Of a stretch of 57,141 nucleotides of DNA, positions 24,378 to 32,355 are shown in pieces. Positions within the stretch are counted from its first letter, which is position 1. Every line of letters begins with the position of its first letter. The stretch spans positions 1 to 57,141 of the forward strand of contig CAYFYY010000022.1 of NCBI GenBank assembly GCA_964347475.1, in the 5' to 3' direction. The stretch comes from GCA-020356105 sp964347475. Lineage in GTDB: Bacteria; Pseudomonadota; Alphaproteobacteria; UBA8366; JADFVY01. The notes beneath the pieces are model-generated. The model was not told the origin of the DNA. It saw only the letters and a program-made list of their open reading frames with translations, and did not search any database. Position numbers and translations under genes: made by a program.

Positions 24378-26267
24378 ATGCGACTGTTGGTGTTCCTGCT
24401 AGCCGCGATATCCGTCGGCCCGGTCCTGGCAGCGGCCGCCGGTCCCGTCGAACCTCCGTATTTCGCCGCCGATGTCGCGGCGGGCCGATTGCCGCCTGTG
24501 GCCGACCGACTGCCCGATCCGCCGCTGCTCGAGGAGATGGACGGGGGACGCACGATCGGCCGCTACGGCGGCACCTTGAACCTCCTGATGGCACGTTCGA
24601 AAGACGTGCGGCAGATGGTCGTGTACGGCTATGCCAGGCTGGTCCGGTACGGCCGCGATTACCGGATCGTGCCGGATATTCTGGAGGACGTCGAGGTCGA
24701 GGACGGCCGCATCTTTACACTGCGCCTGCGGCGCGGGCATCGCTGGTCGGACGGTGCACCGTTCACGACCGAGGATTTCCGCTACTGGTGGGAGGACGTC
24801 GCCAACAATCCGAAGCTGACGCCGACGGGGCCGCAGGTCGAACTGCGGATCGACGGCGAGCTGCCGACCGTCGAGATCATCGACGAGACCACGATCCGCT
24901 TCACCTGGTCGCGGCCAAATCCGAAATTCCTGCCGGCGCTGGCATCGGCCAGCCCCCTCTACATCTATCGCCCGGCCCATTACCTCAAGCAATTTCATCC
25001 GCGGTATACGGACCCGTCCGCCCTTGAGAGGCTGGCCAGGGACAGCGGACAGCGCAACTGGGCCGCCCTCCACAACAGGATGGACAACCTCTACAAGAAT
25101 GACAACGTCGACATGCCCAGCCTGCAGCCCTGGGTGAACACGACACGGATGCCGGCGGAACGGTTCATCTTCGTCCGCAATCCGTATTTCCACCGCATCG
25201 ACCCGGAAGGCCGGCAACTCCCCTATATCGACCGGGTGGCCATGCAGATCGCCAATGCCAAGATCATCCCGGCCAAGACGGGGACCGGCGAATCGGATCT
25301 TCAGGCGCGCTATCTGCGTTTCGACAATTACACGTTCCTGAGGCAGAACGAGGAGCGCAACGGGTTCCGAACCCTCCTGTGGCGTAACGGAAAGGGGTCG
25401 CACATGACCCTGTATCCGAATCTCAATACGCGGGATCCGGTGTGGCGTGCGCTGCTTCGCGACGTCCGCTTCCGTCGCGCGCTGTCTCTTGCGATCAACC
25501 GCCACGAGGTCAACCAGGTCATCTATTACGGGCTCGCTTACGCCGGCCAGAATACAGTCCTGCCCCAAAGCCCCCTGTTTCGCGAGCACTATCGCAAGGC
25601 ATGGGCCGAATTCGATCTCCAACGGGCGAACCGGCTGTTGGACGAGGTCGGCCTAACAGCGCGCGACGACGACGGCCTCCGGCTCTTGGCCGACGGACGC
25701 GCCGCCGAGATCATCGTGGAGACCGCCGGCGAGAGCACCGAGCAGACGGACGTTCTGTCGCTCGTGCGCGACAGCTGGCAAAAGGTGGGCATCAAGCTGC
25801 ACAGCAAACCGTCCCAGCGGGACGTCATCCGCAACCGCATCTATTCGGGCGAGACCGTCATGTCGATCTGGGAAGGCCTGGAAAACGGTCTTGCCACCGC
25901 CGACACCATCCCCGAGGAGCTCGCGCCGACTCACCAGATCCAGTACCAGTGGCCCATGTGGGGTCAGTATCTGGAAACCGGCGGACGCAGCGGCGAGCCG
26001 GCCGATATCGAGGAGGCGAAACAGTTGCTCGCGTTGCTGGACGACTGGTACCGCGCCAGCGATCGGGCCCGCCGCGAGGAGGTCTGGCACCGCATGCTCG
26101 CCATCTGGACCGACCAGCTGTTCACGATCGGCATCATCAGCGGCGCGCTGCAGCCCGTCGTCGTCAACGCCAGACTGCGCAACGTCCCCGAAGACGGTAT
26201 ATACACATGGGATCCGGGCGCGCATTTCGGCATTTACGGGGCCGATACGTTCTGGTTCGACCAGTAA
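24378..26267 (+). CDS. ABC transporter substrate-binding protein, family 5 (peptide/oligosaccharide type)
   Basis: A 629-residue periplasmic solute-binding protein (SBP_bac_5). The signal peptide is MRLLVFLLAAISVGPVLAAA. The typical fold landmarks are present: YGGTLNLLMARSKD, PDILEDVEVEDGRIFTLRLRRGHRWSDGAPFTTEDFRYWW (catches the GxxFTA/EDxxx pattern) and FRRALSLAINRHEVNQVIYYG. The length exceeds the 500-550 of DppA. This branch binds oligosaccharides or oligopeptides; in a glycan locus, an oligosaccharide or peptidoglycan fragment is possible, but the ligand is not readable. A GGGGGAGGGG site lies before the ATG, 14 bp after the ATPase gene. Confidence 0.92.
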   Translation: MRLLVFLLAAISVGPVLAAAAGPVEPPYFAADVAAGRLPPVADRLPDPPLLEEMDGGRTIGRYGGTLNLLMARSKDVRQMVVYGYARLVRYGRDYRIVPDILEDVEVEDGRIFTLRLRRGHRWSDGAPFTTEDFRYWWEDVANNPKLTPTGPQVELRIDGELPTVEIIDETTIRFTWSRPNPKFLPALASASPLYIYRPAHYLKQFHPRYTDPSALERLARDSGQRNWAALHNRMDNLYKNDNVDMPSLQPWVNTTRMPAERFIFVRNPYFHRIDPEGRQLPYIDRVAMQIANAKIIPAKTGTGESDLQARYLRFDNYTFLRQNEERNGFRTLLWRNGKGSHMTLYPNLNTRDPVWRALLRDVRFRRALSLAINRHEVNQVIYYGLAYAGQNTVLPQSPLFREHYRKAWAEFDLQRANRLLDEVGLTARDDDGLRLLADGRAAEIIVETAGESTEQTDVLSLVRDSWQKVGIKLHSKPSQRDVIRNRIYSGETVMSIWEGLENGLATADTIPEELAPTHQIQYQWPMWGQYLETGGRSGEPADIEEAKQLLALLDDWYRASDRARREEVWHRMLAIWTDQLFTIGIISGALQPVVVNARLRNVPEDGIYTWDPGAHFGIYGADTFWFDQ

Positions 26268-26297
26268 TCGCCGTGCGGTGACCGGGATCGAGGGGGA

Positions 26298-27296
26298 ATG
26301 CTTCGTTACACGGTACACAGGCTGCTGGTCATGGTGCCGACGCTGCTCGCGATCAGCGTCATGGTGTTCATCATCATCCAGCTGCCGCCGGGCGACTATT
26401 TCACCACCTACATCAACGAGCTGCAGAGCCAGGGCGAATCGGTTAGCGCCGAGCGGATCGAGTTCCTGCGGGAGCAATACGGTTTCGACAAATCTCCGGT
26501 GGAGCAATATTTCCTCTGGCTGGCCGGCATCCTGCGCGGCGATTTCGGCTATTCGTTCGAATACAGCATGCCGGTGTCCGACGTCGTCGGCGACCGCATC
26601 CTGCTGACAATCGTCGTCTCATTCGCCACCATCGTCTTTACCTGGGTCGTCTCGTTCATCATCGGCACGTACTCGGCCGTCTACCAGTACAGTTTCGGCG
26701 ACTATGCGCTGTCGTTTCTCGGCTTCGTGGGCCTGGCAACGCCCAATTTCCTCCTTGCGCTGGTGCTGCTGTGGATCGCGAACGTCTATTTCGGCACGTC
26801 CATCGGCGGCCTGATGGACCCGGAATACCTCGACCAGCCGTGGGACTGGGGCAAGGCGATGTCGGTGCTGGAGCACTTGTGGATTCCCGTCATCGTTATC
26901 GGTACCTCCGGCACCGCTGGAATGATCCGCCGGCTGCGCGCCAATCTGCTGGATGAACTGCACAAGCAGTACGTCGTCACGGCCCGTGCCAAGGGTCTCC
27001 ATCCGTTCCGGATCCTCGTGAAGTATCCGCTACGCATGGCCCTCAATCCATTTATCGCCGACATCGGCAACCTCCTGCCGCAGGTGATCTCAGGGGCGGC
27101 GATCGTTTCGGTGGTCCTGTCGCTGCCGACGACGGGGCCGATGCTGCTGCGCGCGCTGCAAAGCCAGGACATGTACCTGGCCGGCTCCTTCCTGATGGTG
27201 CTGGCGCTTCTGACGGTGATCGGAACGCTGGTCTCGGACCTTGCGCTGGCGGCGCTCGACCCGCGCATCCGCCTTGCCGGGGGAACGCAGAAATGA
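26298..27296 (+). CDS. ABC transporter permease (DppB type)
   Basis: A 332-residue inner-membrane permease of the binding-protein-dependent type 1 family. An N-terminal helix (residues 9-28) precedes a periplasmic loop (QLPPGDYFTTYINEL), then five more hydrophobic segments. The EAA-like cytoplasmic loop YVVTARAKGLHPFRILVKYPLRMAL contacts the ATPase. A GGGGG site lies before the ATG. It overlaps the next permease gene by 4 bp (ATGA), so the two are expressed in equal amounts, as expected for a heterodimeric channel. Confidence 0.94.
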   Translation: MLRYTVHRLLVMVPTLLAISVMVFIIIQLPPGDYFTTYINELQSQGESVSAERIEFLREQYGFDKSPVEQYFLWLAGILRGDFGYSFEYSMPVSDVVGDRILLTIVVSFATIVFTWVVSFIIGTYSAVYQYSFGDYALSFLGFVGLATPNFLLALVLLWIANVYFGTSIGGLMDPEYLDQPWDWGKAMSVLEHLWIPVIVIGTSGTAGMIRRLRANLLDELHKQYVVTARAKGLHPFRILVKYPLRMALNPFIADIGNLLPQVISGAAIVSVVLSLPTTGPMLLRALQSQDMYLAGSFLMVLALLTVIGTLVSDLALAALDPRIRLAGGTQK

Positions 27297-28465
27297 CGGA
27301 CCGCACGTACGTTCCCCACTACGTCAATCCGGCACCGTTCGATCCGCAAGCGGTGACCGAGTTGACCGCAGAACAGGAGCGCTATTACACGGCGTCGCAG
27401 TGGAAACTGATGTGGTGGCGCTTCCGGCGGCACCGAATCGCTGTCGTCAGCGGCGCGTTTCTGCTGCTTATCTACCTGTCGATCGCGATCAGCGAGTTCA
27501 TCGCCCCCTATGAGCTGCACCACCGGCACACCGACTTCCTGTACGCTCCGCCACAGCAAGTGCGGCTCTTCCACGATGGCGCGTTCATCGGACCGTACGT
27601 CCATCCGTACGAGAAATCGCTCGATCTGGCGCGAATGCGCTGGACGTACACAGTTGACCCGACCCACGTCGAGCGGTTGCAATTTTTCTGCGTTGGCGAC
27701 TACGCCGGCGCCGGGTACCGGTTCTGGGGGCTGGTCGACGGCAGCTTCCATCTGGTCTGTCCGGCCGAAGGGGGCCAACTCTTCCTGCTCGGAACCGACC
27801 GACTCGGCCGCGATATGTTCTCGCGCATCGTCTACGGTGCACGCATATCGCTGACCGTTGGCCTGATCGGAATCACGATCAGTTTCCTGATGGGACTCGT
27901 GATCGGCGGCTTCGCCGGCTACTACGGCGGCTTCGTCGACAGTGCGGTGCAGCGGATCATCGAAGTCATCCGCTCATTCCCGGAACTGCCGCTGTGGATG
28001 GCATTGTCGGCGGCGCTTCCCGTCACCTGGAGCCCGATGCTCGTCTACCTCGGGATCACCGTGATCCTCGCCCTGCTCGACTGGCCCGGGCTGGCGCGCG
28101 CGGTGCGGTCCAAGTTCCTCGCCCTGCGCGAAGAGGATTTCTGTACCGCGGCACACCTGATGGGCGCGGGGCCCGGCCGCATCGTCTTCCGGCACCTGAT
28201 GCCCAGCTTCATGAGCCACCTGATCGCTTCGGCGACGCTGTCGATTCCCTCGATGATCCTGGCCGAGACGGCGCTGAGCTTCCTCGGGCTCGGCTTGCGG
28301 CCGCCGATCACGAGCTGGGGGGTGCTGCTCAATGAAGCCCAGAACATCAACGTTGTCGCCATCTATCCGTGGCTGATGCTGCCGGTGGTCCCGGTGATCC
28401 TGGTGGTTCTCGCCTTCCAGTTCCTCGGCGACGGACTGCGCGATGCCGCCGATCCCTATAAGTAA
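27293..28465 (+). CDS. ABC transporter permease (DppC type)
   Basis: A 390-residue permease and partner of the previous gene product. A cytosolic N-terminus with RRHRIAVVSGAFLL leads into the first helix. A long periplasmic insertion (about residues 75-165: HTDFLYAPPQQVRLF, VCPAEGGQLFLLGTDRLGRD) then precedes five helices. The EAA-like loop is EEDFCTAAHLMGAGPGRIVFRHLMPSFM. Its length is about 90 residues above DppC because of that insertion, a feature of this importer subfamily. Last gene of the run from 15715; its stop lies 18 bp from the stop of the convergent cyclase gene. Confidence 0.93.
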   Translation: MTDRTYVPHYVNPAPFDPQAVTELTAEQERYYTASQWKLMWWRFRRHRIAVVSGAFLLLIYLSIAISEFIAPYELHHRHTDFLYAPPQQVRLFHDGAFIGPYVHPYEKSLDLARMRWTYTVDPTHVERLQFFCVGDYAGAGYRFWGLVDGSFHLVCPAEGGQLFLLGTDRLGRDMFSRIVYGARISLTVGLIGITISFLMGLVIGGFAGYYGGFVDSAVQRIIEVIRSFPELPLWMALSAALPVTWSPMLVYLGITVILALLDWPGLARAVRSKFLALREEDFCTAAHLMGAGPGRIVFRHLMPSFMSHLIASATLSIPSMILAETALSFLGLGLRPPITSWGVLLNEAQNINVVAIYPWLMLPVVPVILVVLAFQFLGDGLRDAADPYK

Positions 28466-28483
28466 GTAAAACGGTGCGCGCCG

Positions 28484-29839
28484 CTATCGTTCCAGAACGA
28501 CGATTTCGAGCGGCGCCTCCGTGCCGTGGATGTGCATCGGTCCGACACGCTCGGCGCGACTCGACGGTGCAAACCCCTGGGCCACGGCAAGCTCGTACGC
28601 ATCCAGCGAGGCCAGCGCCCGCGTCTCGCCGACCTTGTTGTGCTTCTCCAGCTTGGCGGCGAGGTTCACCGCGTCGCCGATCACCGTGAATTCGAGGCGG
28701 GTATCGTCCCCGACGGCACCAAACACGACGCGGCCGGCCGCGACCGCGGCGCCGATCCGCAGCGGCTCGTGACCGGACCGCTCGCGCGCCCGGTTCCAGT
28801 CGTCGACGGCAACAGTGACCGCTTCCAGCGCCCGTAGCGCGTCGGCCGCGTGCGTCTCACTCGGCGCCGCGGCGCCGAAGGTCGCCAGAATGCCGTCGCC
28901 AAGGAACTTGTCGATGCAGCCCCCATGCGACTGTATGACCGAGACCATGCGCGACTCATATTCCACGAGCAGGGCGATCAGTTCCGGGGGAGGAAGCGTG
29001 TTGGCGAGCCTGGTGAAACCGCGGATGTCGATGGTCAGGATCGACGCCTCGCGCGCTTCGGCATAGCCCGGCCTGATCTGGCTCTCCGCCCCGACAATGC
29101 GGGCCGCGATTTCCGGCGCGAAGAAGCGCGACAAATCGCGGGCCGCGGCCCCCTCGACGACGGCGCGGACCAGCAACCTGCGTGCACGGACGAGGGCGAC
29201 GGAGAGGATTGCGGTCACCAACAGTATGGCGATGATCTTGTCCATTTCGGCGCCGATCAAGATCGAGTTCGATGTCAGGTAACGGACGTAATCGCGTGTC
29301 ACGATACTGCCGGACGGATCGCTCAGGATCGCGTATCCGGCCATGGCCAGCCAACCTGTCGCCGCGGTCGCCCCGGCCAGGACGACGTAGCGGGCTTCGA
29401 AGCGCAACGCTCGCAGTGCAATGAAAATGAAGATATAGAGCACGGTGGGGGCCTTAAGGTAGAAGGCGGGCGGCTGCTCGTATTGGATGTGGAAGCTCCA
29501 GATCAGCAGCAGCAAGAGGGCAAGCTCGGCGACCACCGAAACCGCGACGAACCAGCCGGCGACGCGGCCCCTGTGCACCACGGCGAGGCGAAGGACGCCG
29601 GCAAGGAAGAACGCGGCAAGGGCGAACGTCACGGGCGGAAACATCCAGTCGCCCGCATACGTCTTCGGGGCAACCGCATACAGTGCCGCAAAGAACACGA
29701 CGATGCCGAGCTGGACCCAGGCCGCAAGGCGCTCGCTCTCGTCCTGCTGCTGTTCGATCGCGGCGGTTACGCGTGTCGGGATGTCCCCGGAATCGGCGCG
29801 CGGCAGTGAACGCTGTGCGATATCCGTTTCGATGTCCAT
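28484..29839 (-). CDS. Membrane-bound class III adenylate/guanylate cyclase
   Basis: A 451-residue cyclase making cAMP (or cGMP). About six hydrophobic segments fill residues 40-215. A linker SRFFAPEIAARIV leads to the catalytic domain (about 262-450). Metal-binding aspartates are Asp271 (LTIDIRGF) and Asp315 (KFLGDGILATFG); Lys311 is the adenine-selecting position. The IGDAVNLAAKLE segment has Asn392, but Lys396 stands where a transition-state Arg is normal. Its own promoter is not obvious; it lies 94 bp after a methyltransferase gene. Together with the cNMP-binding protein at 12341 it could form a signalling pair; this is inferred from position only. Confidence 0.9.
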   Translation of the reverse strand: MDIETDIAQRSLPRADSGDIPTRVTAAIEQQQDESERLAAWVQLGIVVFFAALYAVAPKTYAGDWMFPPVTFALAAFFLAGVLRLAVVHRGRVAGWFVAVSVVAELALLLLLIWSFHIQYEQPPAFYLKAPTVLYIFIFIALRALRFEARYVVLAGATAATGWLAMAGYAILSDPSGSIVTRDYVRYLTSNSILIGAEMDKIIAILLVTAILSVALVRARRLLVRAVVEGAAARDLSRFFAPEIAARIVGAESQIRPGYAEAREASILTIDIRGFTRLANTLPPPELIALLVEYESRMVSVIQSHGGCIDKFLGDGILATFGAAAPSETHAADALRALEAVTVAVDDWNRARERSGHEPLRIGAAVAAGRVVFGAVGDDTRLEFTVIGDAVNLAAKLEKHNKVGETRALASLDAYELAVAQGFAPSSRAERVGPMHIHGTEAPLEIVVLER

Positions 29840-29933
29840 GCGCTTCAGTCCCAGCCCGTGGTGAAATCGCGGATCGTTCCCCAGATAGTCGGTTCGCGCG
29901 GTTCGATGACAGTCAAGTTTCGCGCGCGTCCCT

Positions 29934-30788
29934 TCACCGTTTCTTGAGCCAGAGGCTCGTCTCCCGGGCGCCCTGCAGAAGGGGCAGGCGCCCGACGACG
30001 CCCGCTAAGACGCGGTCGGTCATGCGGGTGACGACGTATTGGCTGGCGAATTCGACCTCCCATGCTCCGCCGGCGATCATCTGTGCGACCGCAAGCTGCT
30101 CGTTGTAGCCGCGCCACTCCCAGTCCGGCGGATAGTCGTCGGGCAGGAAGATATCGTGGATATGGACCATGACGCCGGCGGGCAGCGAGACGAGGACACG
30201 ATTCAACAGCATGTCGACGTCGGTTCCGGGCATCAGGATGTGGCTTGAGTCGATGGCCACGATGTCACCCGCCCGCAGGTTCCGGAACGGCAATTCTCCG
30301 GTAGACTGCACGGTCTCGCGCAGCAATTCGACGCAAGCGAGGCTGTCGAGGCCGGCGCGCGGGGCCGGATCGATCGCGAGGATTTTGGTCGCAAGGCCCC
30401 CATCGGCAACGGCCCGTGCAAAGAATCGAGTCGAATGACCGCAACCCACTTCGACGATGTGGCGCGGCTGCATCCTGCGCGTGATCGCATAGGCACATGC
30501 GGCGTCCAGACGCGGAAACCAGTCCTGTCTCCAGCGCGGCGCCGGCGGATCCATCGCGCCGATCGCCTCCAGCTCCGCAGCGTATCCGTCGATCGCCTCA
30601 AGCCACGCCGAGAAGACGTCCCGGTAGCGGTCGAGAATCGCCGAGATGGCCTCGTAGGACGAACGGTCCCGCCGTGCCGTAATGTTTCCCGCGTACCGAT
30701 AAGGGATGAAGAAGCCGCGTTGCGCGATGCCGAGCACGGTCGGAATCCCGAACCGCAATCGTCGCCGCCACGCCCGCAACGCCGCCAT
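29934..30788 (-). CDS. Class I SAM-dependent methyltransferase
   Basis: A 284-residue protein with a Methyltransf_24-like core. Motif I is IVEVGCGHSTRFFARAV (about residues 111-127); LAIDPAPRAGLDSL is the second strand; VAIDSSHILMPGTDVDMLL and VMVHIHDIFLPDDYPPDW follow, the pattern of O-methyltransferases acting on sugars or aglycones in glycan clusters. Basic N-terminus (RAWRRRLRF), no signal peptide. It begins 6 bp after the MBL hydrolase gene, so the two are cotranscribed, with the cyclase following. A glycan-modifying role is inferred from location. Confidence 0.85.
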   Translation of the reverse strand: MAALRAWRRRLRFGIPTVLGIAQRGFFIPYRYAGNITARRDRSSYEAISAILDRYRDVFSAWLEAIDGYAAELEAIGAMDPPAPRWRQDWFPRLDAACAYAITRRMQPRHIVEVGCGHSTRFFARAVADGGLATKILAIDPAPRAGLDSLACVELLRETVQSTGELPFRNLRAGDIVAIDSSHILMPGTDVDMLLNRVLVSLPAGVMVHIHDIFLPDDYPPDWEWRGYNEQLAVAQMIAGGAWEVEFASQYVVTRMTDRVLAGVVGRLPLLQGARETSLWLKKR

Positions 30789-30794
30789 CGCGTG

Positions 30795-31658
30795 TCAGTC
30801 GGGGTTGCCGGGGTCCGGCGCGCCGGGCAACAGCACCATACCTTCGCTGGCGACGACGGTTCCAGGGCGCGCGGCCGCAGCCTCCGCCGCCACCGCATCC
30901 ATGAAGGTATCGTTGTGCGAGGGATCATGATGGAAGATAACCAGCGTATCGACGCCGGCGGCATCGGCGACGCGCACACCTTCCTGCCAGGTGGAGTGCC
31001 CGTAATGGCTGTAGTGCGGAAATTCCTCGTCCGTGAAGGTTGAATCGTAGATCATCATCTGCGATCCCGACACGAAGTCGACGAGAGAAGCGTCGCGCTG
31101 TCCCACAACGTGACCGGTATCCGTAATGTAACAGAGCGAGCGCCCGTCATACTCGATGCGGTATCCGGTCGCGCGGTCCGGATGGTTCAGGCGGACTGTC
31201 CTGACCGCGATGTCTGCAGCCGGCCGCAGGGTCTTGCCTGCGGTGAAATCGCGGTAATCGATGTCGGCCGCGAATATCTCGGGCGGGACCGGAAACAGCG
31301 GCGCCATCATCATCTGGCAAATAACGGTCTTCAGCTTCTGGTCCGGCAGCAGGTGGCCGGCCCAGATCCGGAACCGGTTGCGCGCAACGAAGAACGGCCG
31401 GAAGAACGGAAGGCCGCAAATGTGGTCGAAATGCGTGTGCGTCAGGAAGATATCCTGGTCCACGGGCCCGCGATCCGCCGCCATGAGATCCCCCAGCGTG
31501 CGCAGCCCCGTGCCGGCATCGAAAATCAGACACCGATCACCGCACGTCACCTCGAGGCACGACGTGTTGCCGCCATAACGTATGGTGTCGGCCCCGGGAC
31601 ACGCGATACTCCCGCGCACGCCCCAGAAACGGACGCTGAATGTTTTCCGCGTGCCCAA
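30795..31658 (-). CDS. MBL-fold metallo-hydrolase (possible cyclic-nucleotide or other phosphodiesterase)
   Basis: A 287-residue metallo-beta-lactamase-fold hydrolase. It opens with RFWGVRGSIACPG and RYGGNTSCLEV, the signature of the PhnP-like group (COG1235). The zinc site is THTHFDHICGLPFF (HxHxDH), then ITDTGH and FHHDPSHND supply further ligands. Phosphodiesterase activity is common in this group, but the substrate cannot be read. The start is a TTG at 31658 with GGGGAGG about 9 nt upstream and no in-frame ATG near it, so I accept it. First gene of a set with a methyltransferase and a nucleotide cyclase, so degradation of the cyclase product is a hypothesis. Confidence 0.83.
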   Translation of the reverse strand: MGTRKTFSVRFWGVRGSIACPGADTIRYGGNTSCLEVTCGDRCLIFDAGTGLRTLGDLMAADRGPVDQDIFLTHTHFDHICGLPFFRPFFVARNRFRIWAGHLLPDQKLKTVICQMMMAPLFPVPPEIFAADIDYRDFTAGKTLRPAADIAVRTVRLNHPDRATGYRIEYDGRSLCYITDTGHVVGQRDASLVDFVSGSQMMIYDSTFTDEEFPHYSHYGHSTWQEGVRVADAAGVDTLVIFHHDPSHNDTFMDAVAAEAAAARPGTVVASEGMVLLPGAPDPGNPD

Positions 31659-32355
31659 CCGTCAAGACCTCCCCGCGTACGATAAGGCCCGGCGCCACAC
31701 ACTGCTGCCGGCCGCTGCGCCCGTAATCGGGTCCGTCTGCCTATCCCGGCGTGCCTTCACGCACGAAAACTTTCGAGTTCTTTCGTTCCCGCGAGCCCCG
31801 GTCAGTCGACGCACGGCGCCGGCCTTGGGCCAAAGTCTATCATGGCGAACACCAACTGACAGCGCAATGCTGCGTCCCGGCGGCCGGGACTCTCTCCCTC
31901 TCTGCATCGTTGCCGTGACATGCAGAATCGACCGCTGCCCGGTCCACGTTCCCGGTATCGTGCCGACCCGGACGGCACGGGGGCGGATGCACCGCGGATG
32001 CTTGCGGCGCCGTCGCGGGGGCGGAGCCAGTCAGGTGAGGACACGGAACCGCAGGCTTCCGGGAGATACTGGAAAGACGGCGGATTTCGCGCTTTCGATT
32101 GCGCGTTCGGGACACCGGGTGGCTGCGGTTGACACTACAATAATACCGTAATACGATTTTTTCAGCGTAGCGGGACGTGGCGGCACAAGATCCGATGCGA
32201 GCTGAACGACACTGTCACGGGGGTCTGAGGGCCACGGGCCTTTTGGCCCGAAGTCGGCCGCATCTTGACCTTTTCGGCCGCCCCGTCCGACCTGGTCGCC
32301 GGCGCCGTCCGGAGATTTCATCCGGCGTGCCGCCGGTCGCCCCGGACGTGTCGGA
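31659..32355. other. Intergenic region between divergent operons
   Basis: About 700 bp between the MBL hydrolase start and the flavoprotein start. The right end holds a clear promoter with overlapping operator (32129-32157), which leaves a leader of about 190 nt before the flavoprotein ATG. The left part should hold the MBL promoter. Short open frames here have no ribosome binding site. I see no RNA gene. Confidence 0.6.
32129..32157 (+). promoter_or_regulatory. Sigma-70-type promoter overlapped by GntR-type operator (flavoprotein/TTT operon)
   Basis: TTGACA at 32129-32134, a 17-bp spacer, and TACGAT at 32152-32157. Within it, TAATACCGTAATA (32141-32153) is a near-dyad of the form TAnTACnGTAnTA. 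The same 13 bases occur at the same distance from the -35 box in the promoter at 38578. The layout fits repression by the FCD-family regulator at 37749-38444. Confidence 0.75.

Noticed and set aside
22351..24594. A 747-codon open frame on the minus strand opposite the dual ABC ATPase
   Set aside because: The plus strand encodes an intact ATPase pair with all motifs, so the long frame is a composition artefact.
31659..32128. Possible small RNA or riboswitch in the long gap before the flavoprotein operon
   Set aside because: I saw only short stems and no recognisable riboswitch core; nothing that would support an RNA gene call.
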